64,000 nucleotides of DNA from Tetrastigma voinierianum (taxonomy: Eukaryota; Streptophyta; Magnoliopsida; Vitales; Vitaceae): assembly GCA_016808115.1 (NCBI GenBank), contig JAEQBH010003867.1, positions 310,001 to 374,000 on the forward strand, in the 5' to 3' direction. The notes under the pieces were generated by a model. The model searched no databases and was not told where the DNA came from. It saw nothing but the letters and a program-made list of their open reading frames with translations. Shown here in pieces: positions 31,348-42,095 of this stretch. Each line of letters begins with the position of its first letter. Within the stretch, counting starts at the first letter, position 1. Position numbers and translations under genes: made by a program.

Positions 31348-31606
31348 TATTACAATTGGTTGGTTATGTATGTCCATAAACTCCATTAACTTCGATACAC
31401 AGTGTATTATTCATCAATATACATCACGTATATACAAAAGGCGAATATACAGTAAGCATTTAAAACAGAAATGCATAATTGAGATATATTTAATGTATCA
31501 TGATGGTTAAACCTATAATATGTAGCCTTCAGGACAGCCACACAATGTTTAATGTTAAATCTCTCCTGCTTTCTTCTATATCTCGCTTCGTTTCTATTTT
31601 ATAATA
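31348..31606 (+). repeat. Copia-2 3' LTR
   Basis: 259 bp, TATTACAATTGG to TTTTATAATA, followed by the TSD AATTC. Confidence 0.87.
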
Positions 31607-32330
31607 AATTCATCAATTCTTGGTGTGCAAGAAATTTTAGTCGGTTTGCAACCATTTTAAGTGTTTTTATTTTGGAGTGGTCTAGAAAATAATTGAGAAT
31701 ATATATAAGAAAATTATGTAACTCAGAACTTTCATATTTTTCATATCAAACATCTTAGAGAATAAATAAAAAATAAAGAATAAATAGAAAAACAACCCGG
31801 GGACTAACTTTATTGGTTTTTCCTTGGGTTTGGTCCTAAATATGTTAGGTAATTTATGAATCTATTATTTTTCCATATTAATATGATAGTATCTATTTTA
31901 AGTCTTTTATTTTTGGATTTATATCAAAATGCCATATAAATTAGATTTTATTTATTTTTATTAACTCATAATTCTTCATATTTTTCTAACTAATGTGGGA
32001 CTTTAGACACATTACGTCCAGACACTTGATTAAACTAATACCCTTATAATTTTGTTTTTTAACTTCTTCAAAAAAAACTCTTGTATTAATAGTATATTTT
32101 TCTTTCTTATTAACTCGTAATCTTTTTATTTTGATCTTGGATGATAAAGAGCTAAAAAGACCAAAGAAAAGAGGGCAGCATCGGGGTTTGGTTTCAATTT
32201 TCTGAGCCGATGAAACGATGAATTGTCAAATCAAATTTCATAATTCTCTAGTAAACTGTGGTTTTCGATGGATCCTATTGGTAGCTAAGGTGAAAAAGGA
32301 AATATATGGCAGAGCGTTAGTCACCCGTGT

Positions 32331-32361
32331 CGTGAGTCGTGAGTCGTGAGTCGTGAGTCGT
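32331..32361. repeat. CGTGAGT heptamer x4
   Basis: Four perfect copies of CGTGAGT in tandem, then CGT. Confidence 0.95.
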
Positions 32362-32512
32362 AGACGTGTCCATTTCCTTTTCACGAGTTTCGGATTAAAA
32401 TGATATTTCAAAAATAAAAATAAAATAATTTATTTTTTAAATTATTGTTCAATCTAATTTATATGGACCGCCTAACTAAACAAATATCTTATTTTTAACC
32501 ACGGTTATATAA

Positions 32513-32608
32513 ATTTTTTTAAGCAAATACTATTATCCTTAATAGCAACTTTATAATTTATTTTTTTAAGCAACTGCGATTATACTCAATAGCAGCTTTA
32601 TCATTTAA
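32513..32608. repeat. ~50 bp direct duplication
   Basis: 'TTTTTTTAAGCAA' + 'TATT/GATTAT' + 'CAATAGCA(A/G)CTTTAT' occurs twice in a row with small changes. Confidence 0.7.
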
Positions 32609-33720
32609 AAATAAAAATAAAAATACCACAGTTGAAGATAGCAACATTATTGTCATTTTAAATTAGTGAGAAATAGTAACTACTTTCATTCTTGTTCGCT
32701 GCTGTAATATTTTCCATTATTTTTATCTTTTGGCGACAAGCTTTAGAACTTGGAGAAAATTGATGATTTTCCTCATCTCTTTCACAGTACTCAGTTTCCT
32801 GTCTACGATAAGTAACCCTCATATATTAGACTGTTTTTTATTGAAAATTTCTTACATTGTTGCTTTTGTTGGTGTGTTTTGTTGATAATATGATGATAAA
32901 TCTTTGTGTTTAATTCCTATTTTAATATTTGGAAAATCGATAGTTGAAATGATTAAAAAAATAGGTCAAAATAATGTCCATTTTTTTAGACATAAGATCT
33001 CTCTAGTTTCGTTTGGAAGCCAGAAAATATTAGGGAAAGGAAAAATAAGCAAATGAGGAAAATAATTTTCCTCGGTTTGGATAACATGGAAAATTCAAAG
33101 GGAAAAAATGTGGAGGAAAAAATGGATTTATGGCTTATTCAGCACCACGTTTTTTCTAGTCGTTTGATTTAGGTTTTGCGCTTGATCATTTGTGTTTTTC
33201 AGTTTTTTTTTTTTTTTAATAATCCCTTTTTTCTTGTAAAAGTAAGGTTATTATGGATATGTTTGGTTCTGAAAAATCTTAAGCAAAGAGGAAAATAAAT
33301 TGAAAGAAAAAAAATTGAAGGAAACAAACACGATTATTCTTAGATAATTTAAAGGAAAAATATTTTTTTTTTAATTTTTTTTTTCTTATTATAATCGATT
33401 TTTAAGGGAATAAGCAAAGAAAATTTTATAGGATTTTATAGGATTTTTTTTTACATTTTTTCTCATATTTTTAGGTGATCTAAACTTGGAAAATGTTCTC
33501 TTTCAAAAAATAATATTTTCTATTTCAACATGAAAAAATAAGAATAAAATATAATTAAAATTATTTTTTTTGAAGGATAATTAAAATTATTTAGAGAATT
33601 ATATATGTTTAAATCATTTAATATTTGTATAACAAACATTCTCTTGCCTATTAGTAAGCAACAATACATCCAAGGGTTAGAGGCTTAGGGCGGGTTTTAT
33701 TCCTATTTTTGAAAAATGTT

Positions 33721-34648
33721 TGTGAAACCCCTGGCTTAGGGTCCCAGTTGATAACCGTCAGCGCCTGCAAATACGCTGTGGGTATCACATACCGATACCC
33801 ATGCTCGATCCCACCATTAACGAGAGGTCCATTCATGCATATATATTTTGAAAATATACAAATTTGTAACGTTAAATAAGAGTTTGAGTTACAACTCTCT
33901 TATATACAAAACATTACATATAAAATCTAGTTTTTTTTTTACAAAGTTTCTTGTGCGATTCGAACTGTGCTTCACATTTGCGGTCTCGAGATAGGGGTCA
34001 GTAGCCCAGTACATAACACGCACACAGAAGAGGGTCCAGCGGCCCAGGGTGGTAATCTTACGATGGGATAACTCACTCTGAGAACTCTCACTGCAAGTGC
34101 GCGTGCGATATCCTTGTTCACCACAGTATCTTACTGGCATCAAACATTCCAATGAAAGACCATGAATTCTACATGGAACGCCATGAAATGAGATAAGACT
34201 CATCATACCTCATGTCCCGAGTCCTCACTGACTCCCTCACACATGTTTATGCCAAGTGTGAAAAACCGTCATTCTAGATGACATCCAATGATCATTTTCG
34301 AAACTAATTTCATTATTTTATAAACCCAAAAGCTTTTTGGATAATACTTCACAATGATCATTTTATATTCAAAATTCATGCACCTTTTTATGCGTAGCGG
34401 ATTTTTGGTGTCTCATCGCGGGCTCCGCAAACCCAGACACTTTTACGGCCTTTCATCTTTGGGGACTATGACTGACCATAATTGACGGGTTTTTTACCTG
34501 AGAGGGGATCTATCCCTTCTTGTTGATACCCGACACATATTTTCTTTATCATGTATAAAACCATGCGACTTTGTTGGACGTTGTCGTTTCGCCGTGACGA
34601 TCGAACGCAAGCGTGGTGTCGATTCATTAACCATGAACTCACACCCAT
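33721..34648 (-). repeat. Gypsy-B 3' LTR, distal part
   Basis: Reverse complement of the Gypsy-A LTR end, diverged: 'GACTCCCTCACACATG' and 'GCCAAGTGTGAAAA' (34226-34264) match the complement of 24005-24045, and 'ACCGATACCC' (33789) matches the complement near 2880. It starts TGTGAAACCCC at 33721, the LTR's minus-strand end. The proximal part is 40662-41782. Together they make about 2050 bp. Confidence 0.75.
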
Positions 34649-35946
34649 TGATTAGTGCTCAAAAAGTGCTATTTTAGTGTTGTACGGGTTTTGACGTTTT
34701 TTGTCTTGTCAGTAATTAGCCACGATTGGCACGTACGATCCGATATACTCGCGATATTTTTGTGGCTAATTTTGTAGTTTTTGTGAGCTAAACTTGCCAA
34801 AATTGTTGAAGTGAATCAACCGCGAAGAATTGAGTCGAACTACTCGACGTGCGGATTAGAAACGGAAGGAAGAAGAAGCGAGAAAATGCGAGGAAATTGG
34901 GTATTGCAAAAATTTTGCGAGGATTCTGAAAATTCGCAACACGCGAATTTGGTAGGTTAATTACCTTGCAGAATTTCACGATGTTAATTGCCACCTCACG
35001 CGTGTTCACCTTTCACCTTTTAACGTTTGACCATTTTTGTGATTTTCCCAATTTACCCTTCATGTATAAAGGGTGTTGAGATGTTTTGTAATTTTTGCCT
35101 ATTATGAGCCTTGTAAGCTCCGAGGAGAGTTCTTGTATAAGGATCTCTCTTTTTTGCCCATTAATAAAGTGGCGGGAAACTTTCAGCTCTTCCCGCTCTT
35201 TTTCAGTTTCTCTCTTTTTCTCTCCTTTTCTCTCACTTTCTAGGCGGCCCAGACATCGTAGGGATGACTCGGATGATGAGTGGTAATCCCTAATCCTTGA
35301 AGGCGAAGATTCTTGGAGGGAGGGTTGAGGAGTCTTTGGGGGTTTCTCCACCGGTTTAATCGTTGATTGTTGTCATTTTGTGTTTCCTCTCAACCTAGGA
35401 TTGAATCCCTTGATGCCATCTTGAATGACGTACTTGGCAATCTTTTAGGATTCGGTGGATGCTTGTGCTAGATCGCGAGATTCAGTAATTCTCATTTATT
35501 ATTCATGGTAAGATGGGTCGGAGATATTTTCCTTGGTGAGGCCATTAATGTTGATAATGTGTCTTTGAAAGGAAATTTATTAGGGTTGGTTTTATAGCCA
35601 CAGAATCGATTCGGAAATGACCATAGGTCATCCTCCCAAACAAATGGACTCGAGAACCTCAGTGACACAGAACGAATCAATGACTGACATGAGATACTTC
35701 TTTTACATTTTATTTAATTTAAATTTCGGTTCCAAACATTAAACCCCACATTTTTTACCAAAACCTTAAAATCGAGGTGAAATTCACCTTAATTTTAGTC
35801 AATTACAAATCATTTCTTGAAAGAAAACCCATCCACAGGTTAGATACATAATTCATTTATCTGGCGGTAACAAATTCTGACGATAAAGTATGGTTTACAA
35901 ATTTTGTTGTAGTTCGGACTTCTAACCACACGTTAAGTGCAAATCG
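34649..35946 (+). repeat. TGATTAG element 2, 5' LTR
   Basis: Starts TGATTAGTGCTC and ends near GCAAATCG. The TATA region is decayed, and a pyrimidine-rich leader lies near 35190-35240. It is shorter than the 3' LTR mainly because it lacks the AATTTCGCAGG repeats. Confidence 0.85.
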
Positions 35947-35968
35947 AAATAGCATCATGTTCTGGGAT
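35947..35968 (+). promoter_or_regulatory. Decayed primer-binding site
   Basis: AATAGCATCATGTTCTGGGA stands where element 1 has AATGGCGTCGTTGCCGGGA. Most differences are G-to-A or C-to-T. Confidence 0.65.
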
Positions 35969-36129
35969 GATGCCTAAAAAAAGTGCAAATGATAACTTGA
36001 TGAATACTAGTGATCTCTGCACAAGATCCCGGTGAATTTACTTGGTATTCTGTTTAGCATTTTTTGGTCGGTTGGTAATTTTGGTTTCCACTATTTATTT
36101 TTTTAGCTAACCCCAACCCTTTAGGTGGG

Positions 36130-37210
36130 AGCTGACTCTTGGTTGTCTTATTATGCACTTACATTTCTTCTTTGCGGGGAGAACATGTTCCAGCAGTAAG
36201 TGACGGGTTCGATCAAAGTCGAGTGTTCTACAGTGATTTTAGATTGAATATTAGTTTTGATCAAATGGAACACTGGGGAGAGCAACATTTAATAGGTGCC
36301 CGTGGGCTTCAATGCATGAGGTCCGCGAGGGACTATGAAACCCTCTCCATGGGTGAGTGCACCCTCCTACATGGTTCCTCTTAGGTACTATACCATATAG
36401 CGGTGCCAGACCCTAGTTGGGGAACCATAATTCCTCATAGAGACGAAGACTACCATAATGTACCCTCTGCTTCTCCATATTGTCCTTCCAGCTCCTCGCC
36501 ACCTGACCACCCACAGTTAACTTCTCCGGTTAAGCAAGTAATGCGAACCGAGAAGCGGAATTGGTGGATACTTCCGTAGAGGAGTGAGGGTGGTAGCGTT
36601 CAGACCCGATCGAGAAAATTGACACGAGTGGAAGCTCTGGACAAGAGGGTGATGGACTTCAAAGCGAAATTGATCATAAATTTGACAACCTACAGAAATC
36701 AATTTCAAGGCTCACCAATCAGCACGTTCATCAAGAGGAAGAGAGCCCAGAGGAAGAGTGGCTGAGTGACACCATGGTGGAGAAGCAGTGTCTCACGGCC
36801 CGACTCCTACGAAGGGCTAATAGAAAATTTTGAATCCTCGAACCTTTGGTTGCATTGTTTGTCCATGGAGGAGAAGAAAGAAGAAACCTCCCAATCTTGG
36901 CCAGGGAGGGTAGTGGAAGGAAGAGATGGAAGAGCCACAAGCCCGCGAGCCTGTGACCTTACCGGCCCCGGCACCCTCTGCGACCCAGTATATGGCTTTT
37001 ACTTTATACCTCTGACATAATCCACCCCAGAAAACCGCGCTGCTAAAGTTGAGGCCATCCCGTACGCGCGCACGTGCGAATCTTGAGGAAGTTAGTGGCC
37101 TCTGTTCAGAGCCTTTGCCACTACATCAAAGACGTGCTTGTTTATCTGCGCATGACATAGTGGATGGTTCGGTCTTTGGTTGAACATAGAGCACGAGTTC
37201 GGCAATTCCA
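36130..37210 (+). pseudogene. Gag-like ORF of TGATTAG element 2, broken
   Basis: Counterpart of 5590-6695. Visible pieces are 'GECTLLHGSS' replacing 'SAPSYMVPP' (36349-36384, shifted frame), a Ser/Pro-rich part, and 'DGLQSEIDHKFDNLQ' (about 36652-36690, frame shifted) with 'SISRLTNQHVHQEE' after it. A later part near 36850-37020 reads 'MEEKKEETSQSWPGR'. About 37100-37200 matches an Ala/Thr 'ATTSK' segment. The frame is lost at several points and no pol domain follows. Function is unknown, and its place just after the primer site fits a gag-type protein. Confidence 0.55.
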
Positions 37211-37496
37211 TTAGCTCGCGGTTTCAAGCGACCTCCAGGCTTGGCGGTTTTTGGAGTCTTTCGGTATCCCCACTTTTGTTTGATTTTTCATATTTTATTT
37301 TATTTTTATGTTGATTTATTTAATTTTCTTTGGTTTCTAATTTTAATTTAATTTAATTTTTGTTTAAGCTTATTTTCATTTTCTGTTTTTTTAATTTTAC
37401 TATGTTTATTTTGCGAGTTGTTGCTTAGTTTTACACCATAAGCCAAAATAGAAATTTTGTAGGTTAATTTTCTGCTTTACTGCCCCATTCTAGTTT

Positions 37497-37547
<51 letters not shown>

Positions 37548-39280
37548 CTCTAAAAAAATTAATTATTATTATTATCTTTTTCCTATATATAAAATTTGGT
37601 CTTTGAAAATGTTTTTTCAAAAAAAAATAATAATAATTTCGCATGGTTGCGGATTTTCGCAATTTCCTCCAATTTCGCAGCCCAATTTTGTTTGGACCAT
37701 AACTTTTTCATCCAAACTCCGTTTTGGGTAATCTTGGTACCGTTGGAAAGCTTAGAGAGTGTAGAATCTAAATATAGCTAGAAAAAACACTTTTTAAATT
37801 TTTATAAAGGCGAAATTTTCAAAATGATCCAACTTGTCACTTTTTTTCTCTATTTTCTTCTTCTAACTTGTTCATTTGAAGCCCAAATGGAGTGAATAAG
37901 GTCTCGGTGGAAAGCTTGTGCAGTCTCCTATCCAAAAACGGGTACATCTCATCAAGGAGGTAACACTTCCTTCCACCAAATTTCAATCAAGCCCCATTGC
38001 GGACAATGAGACATTGGTTGGGGGAGAGTTAGCGAGAAGGAAGTGACATTTATTTTAATGTTTGTTTCCATTTGAGCAAGCCTATTTTGTTAATTTTAAT
38101 GACTTGCTATTTAGTTTCCTTTTTGTATAGTTTTTGTTTTGTTTGTGAAAGATTTGTTAGTTTGTTTTGAAAAGTTGAAAACATAGTCATTTGTTTTATA
38201 TAATACACTTCATTGCACTGCAGGTTTTCAAAAATTACACCCAATTTTTTTTTTTTTTTGTGTTTTGTCTAGCCTGCAGTTTGAAAAATTGAAACTTTGT
38301 CCAATTCTATTGATGTTAGATTGATTTAATGCCTAGTTGAGTGGATGATTAATTGAATTCTTGTTGCTTTCGACCTTTTTCTTCTACCTCTAACTAACCA
38401 CACACTATGCACATTAGGTTTCTTGATAGGGTGAAAAACTATATAACCTCCTAACTGCAAAACCTACCCTAGTTTAAGTTTTACTACCTTTAATAAGTTA
38501 AGGACCCCCATGAAAGAAGGCGATGTGTCTTCGAAATAAAAAGAAGTTGAAAAGAAAAGAAAAAGCAGAAAGAAAAAGAAAAAGAAAAGAAGAAAAATTA
38601 CAGCTTTGCCTTGAAACCGAAGACACGGTTCGAGGGGTATATGGAAAAAGTCTTTAAAGCCCAGTGCCTAAGCCCGGTTGGTTGGAGTCACTTAGACTTT
38701 GTGCTCGTACATGGGTGGATGGTTGAGGTTTAGCCGAGTTGTAGGTCTTGGAGTTTGAAATCGTTCAGTCCCAGGGCTGGAAACACGAAGAGTTAGTGGT
38801 CGAAAGATCCTTATAACTTGGTGCCCTAAGCCTTAATTGGTTGGGAGTGTCAATGAGATTCGTTACATGGACTTTGGTGGTCGATTCTCGACATTGCACC
38901 TGCAACCACAAAAGAGTTGTGGAGTAAGAGTGGGTCCTGATCTATTTAGGTTAGTTAGTGTCCTAGGTGGAGGCAATAGCTCGGTTGGGGGGAGAGTGCA
39001 GTTTGGCAGTTCACTGTTTAAACTTGATCATATAAACACTTAGATCTTGGTGGAAGTTTCAAGTTGATTCTCGTAAGTTTGATATTCTTCCAAGCTTGAT
39101 TCTGTATGGCATTCATTCTCAAGATAGTTGTTGGGCAGGGTGTTGGTGTTTCATCTCCCGAGGTCGAGCATTTCTCATTACACTCTTTTGAAATGCGATT
39201 TTGTGATCATGATTTGTCTTGTCTCTTTCTTTTCTTTCATTCTTCAAGGGACTAATAATGTGTGGAGTTGGGAGGTGTGT
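37211..39280 (+). other. TGATTAG element 2, non-coding internal region
   Basis: AT-rich. It includes (TA)n at 37501-37545, the block conserved with element 1 at 37680-37775 (including 'GGAAAGCTTAGAGAGTGTAG'), the empty site for the element 1 solo LTR ('AGTTAAGGACCCCC', about 38500), an AAG-rich run at 38540-38595 and a G-rich tract 'GGAGTTGGGAGGTG' before the LTR. Confidence 0.7.
37501..37545. repeat. (TA)n microsatellite
   Basis: About 22 uninterrupted TA units. Element 1 has only about eight at the matching place (7021-7037). Confidence 0.95.
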
Positions 39281-40661
39281 GATTAGTGCTTTCAAAAGAG
39301 TATTATTTTGAGCCTGTTTATTACGGGTTTGAGCACTTTGTGTACTAATCGGCGTAATTAACCCGATTGGCACATTAAAGGTCATTCTCCTCTTGATCAT
39401 TTGTAGTAATTTTGTAGTTTTTATAAATTTAAACTTGCCAAAATTGTTGAGTCGATCCAAATACTGGGGTCGAGTCAGACTCGACGTACAGATTAGAAAC
39501 TAGAAGGAAAGAAGAGTAGAAAATGCAAGGAAATTGGGTCACTGCAAGAATTTTGCAGGATTGCGAAAATTTCACAACCTATAGAATTTCGCAGGTTGCG
39601 AAAATTTCGCAGGTTGCGAATGTTCGCAACCTGCGAAATTTTGCAGTGTTGTGAATTTGCTACCTCCTGCCACTGTTCACCTTTTCTGCTTTTTGACATT
39701 TTGACCATTTTTGTGATATTTCCCAATTTACCCTTCATGTATAATAGGTGTTTGAGATGTTTTTGTAACTTTGCCTATTATGAGCACTATATAAGCTCAG
39801 AGAAGTTCTTGTATAGGGATCTCTCTTTTTTGCCCATTAATAAAGTGGCGGGAAGCTTTTAGCTCTTCCTGCTCTTTTCCAGTTTCTCTCTTTTTCTCTC
39901 CTTTTCTCTCACTTTCTGGGCAGCCAAACACCCTCCGAGGATGACAACTCAGAGGATGAGTGGCTAAACCCCCTTCATCCTTGAGGCGAGAGGTTCTTGG
40001 AGGGAGGGTTCAAAGGGTCTTCGGGGTTTCTCACAGTTTCAACGCAGGTGATTGTTTTCATTTTTGTGTTTCCTCTCAACCCTAGGTTCAAAGCCCTTCG
40101 ATGCATCTTGAATGACATGTACTTGGCAATCTTTTAGGGTTCAGTGGATGCTTATTGCTAAATCCACTGAGATTCATTAGTTCTCATTTATTACTCACGG
40201 TAAGATGGGTCAATGAGATATTTTTCACTGACTGGGGCCATTAATGTTCAATAAATGTCATCTTTCAAAAGGAAATTTATTAGGGTTCAGTTTTTATATC
40301 CACATGAAGATCCAGTTCGGGAAATGACTATAGGTCATCCTCCCCAGCCTTGAGAAATGGACGAGAACCCTCGGTGACCTTTAGACGAATCCAGCGGCTG
40401 ACATTTCAAAGATACTTCTTTTACATTTTATTTTATTTAAATTTCAGTTTCCAAACATTAAACCCCCATGTTTTTAGCAAAACCTTAAAATCAGATTGCA
40501 ATTCACGATTTGAGCGATTGCAAATCATTTCTTGCTTGAAAACCCGTCACGAGGTTGACCGAGCCTGCACATCTTTGTAGTAGCTAGGCTACAGTAGAAG
40601 GTATAGGTTTACAAATTTTGTTGGTTCGGAGCTGCCTAGCTACACGTTTACGTGCGAATCA
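39281..40661 (+). repeat. TGATTAG element 2, 3' LTR
   Basis: 1381 bp, TGATTAGTGCTT to GTGCGAATCA, with a TATA region GCACTATATAAGCTC near 39784. Contains the perfect palindrome at 39601-39642. Confidence 0.87.
39601..39642. repeat. Perfect 42 bp palindrome, 20 bp arms
   Basis: The left arm 39601-39620 (AAAATTTCGCAGGTTGCGAA) is the exact reverse complement of 39623-39642, with TG between. Partial copies of the arm lie just upstream at 39560-39600. Confidence 0.95.
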
Positions 40662-41782
40662 CCCATTTAATGCGATGTCCCCATGCATATGCAATGCAAT
40701 GTGTTATTGCCTATTTGTACATCTCACATATATGATGAATGCTATATGGACAATTTTATCAAACATGCATATCACCAATGCATCTTGGGCAATTATATCA
40801 AATATGCATTTAATCTCCCTACATTAATTCATTCATGTCAATATATCACACATATCAACATTTCATCAAATAAGCACGTCATGCCATGCAATTAATACAC
40901 TTGGTGTTATGATCAAAATTTCGGCAATGATGTGAGCACAAAATGCCTATCACTGGAATATTTCTAGATTCTAGACTCAAAGATCTTTTCATTGAGTCCA
41001 AAAACGTGTGAATCAGAGTTCGGACGAGAAAGATATGGTCGTTTGAAGTTGGAGTACACTAGGAGCCACACTATTGCGCCAATTCACGCAAATAATGTGC
41101 CCAAGGGTTGCAGGAGCATTTTGTCAACTCCCGTAAATGCAATTTTCAACCCAAATTCGCTCTGATGCTTGACCCTTTTAAAAGCGGCTACAAACCGGAG
41201 TCCCATGCCATTAGCATGGCATGACACGATTCAAAAATCAACCCAAAAACAATAGCCAAAGGCTAGAAGTAAACCAAAGTAGGAAGAATCCATACCTCTT
41301 GAAGCGTAGCCCCTTGTCGAATCTCTAGACTTTACTCCTTGGTCCAAGGAGTTCCGATCGTTGGAACAGACTTCCTTTTCTCCCTCTTTCTCTCTCCCTT
41401 TCTTCTCCTTCCCTATCTCTTTCTTTCTTCTCTCCTTCATTTCTCTCCCTTTCCTTTTTCTCTTTCCTTTCTTTATTTCCTTTCTTTTCTCTCCATTATG
41501 CTCTCCACTTGTTGTGAACCCCCTTATTTATAACATTTCAAACCCCTAGCATGTTGACACATGGCTTGCCATGTGTCACTCATTACCGATGTGTAGCGTG
41601 GAAATTCCCTACGTCTGATCAGCGAAATTTGGTAGGTAGCATTAGAGATTTCGTGAGACAGATCAACGGTGAAGTCCATTTCATCCAAGATCTAGAAAAT
41701 TTCAGGTTTTCAACCTGTACTACAATGACAAATTATCGTTTTTCCATTTTTCAGAAAAATTGCATTTTTCCCGGGTTTTACA
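40662..41782 (-). repeat. Gypsy-B 3' LTR, proximal part
   Basis: On the minus strand it starts TGTAAAACCCGGG at 41782, has TATAAATAAGGG near 41530 and a GA-rich leader (41360-41510), and continues to the TGATTAG insertion at 40661. The layout matches Gypsy-A's 3' LTR, including the 'GACACATGGC' motif before the TATA box. Confidence 0.75.
41523..41536 (-). promoter_or_regulatory. Gypsy-B LTR TATA box
   Basis: The minus strand reads GTTATAAATAAGGG, about 250 bp from the LTR start and just before a purine-rich leader. Confidence 0.7.
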
Positions 41783-41812
41783 TTCCCTCCCTCTTTAAAA
41801 AGTTTCGTCCCT
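41783..41812 (-). promoter_or_regulatory. Gypsy-B polypurine tract
   Basis: On the minus strand AAAGAGGGAGGGAA directly precedes the LTR start, preceded by 'GGGACGAAAC', the usual context in plant gypsy elements. Confidence 0.82.
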
Positions 41813-41874
41813 GAAATTACACATATACCCCCACAATCTCATGCATATGCAACAATCATTTAAGTACCAAATGA

Positions 41875-42087
41875 CTAAAAAACATACTTCATCCTTAAAT
41901 AAGAAAGGATAAGTGGCACGCTTTGTGTCCTCGCATTCCCATGTTGCCTCTTGGCTCCTCGATCTTGCCCTGACACCTTAACAGCCTCGAAAATCTTGCA
42001 TGTGAAACCTGATCCAACATCCATGATATGCATCGGTCCCTCCTCGAAGGTACCATATGTATCAATACTAAGCTCGCCCCAATCCAC
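41875..42087 (-). pseudogene. Gypsy-B C-terminal, chromodomain-like tail
   Basis: The minus frame reads 'MDWGELSIDTYGTFEEGPMH' then shifts. The Trp-Glu segment that in Gypsy-A reads 'EEATWEREDTMRATYP' is only partly traceable here ('RGAKRQHGNARTQS' is its out-of-frame reading). The frame ends at a stop near 41875, followed by about 60 bp of 3' UTR and the polypurine tract. Confidence 0.75.
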
Positions 42088-42095
42088 TACAGGAG

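Larger units (their letters stand above)
26257..31606 (+). mobile_element. Copia-2, complete but decayed, TSD AATTC
   Basis: 5350 bp with LTRs of 275 bp (26257-26531) and 259 bp (31348-31606), a primer site, gag, protease, integrase, RT, RNase H and polypurine tract in copia order. AATTC flanks both sides (26252-26256 and 31607-31611). The LTR ends are TATTA...TAATA in both copies rather than TG...CA. Length and plan suggest an Ale/Retrofit-like lineage (inference). The many stops show it is old. Confidence 0.9.
31612..33720. other. AT-rich spacer, no gene seen
   Basis: No ORF with recognisable motifs on either strand and many A/T homopolymer runs. It contains a heptamer repeat (32331-32361), a ~50 bp direct duplication (32513-32608) and a GTTTGG(A/T)T-rich part at 33060-33340. 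It is the longest stretch here not assigned to an LTR element and may be old intergenic DNA or a decayed DNA transposon. Confidence 0.6.
34649..40661 (+). mobile_element. TGATTAG element 2, complete, TSD CCCAT
   Basis: 6013 bp. LTRs 34649-35946 (1298 bp) and 39281-40661 (1381 bp), internal region 3334 bp with a gag-like frame but no pol. CCCAT flanks it (34644-34648 and 40662-40666). It lies inside the Gypsy-B 3' LTR, whose two parts rejoin in register. It is the uninterrupted counterpart of the element at 4115-12396. Confidence 0.9.

Noticed and set aside
41231..41549. Ser/Phe/Leu-rich and Lys/Glu-rich ORFs
   Set aside because: They come from the purine-rich LTR leader of Gypsy-B, with no protein motif.
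40905..41782. A separate 878 bp LTR starting TGTTATGATC
   Set aside because: The similarity continues left of 40905 to the CCCAT duplication, so the full LTR is longer and is split by TGATTAG element 2.
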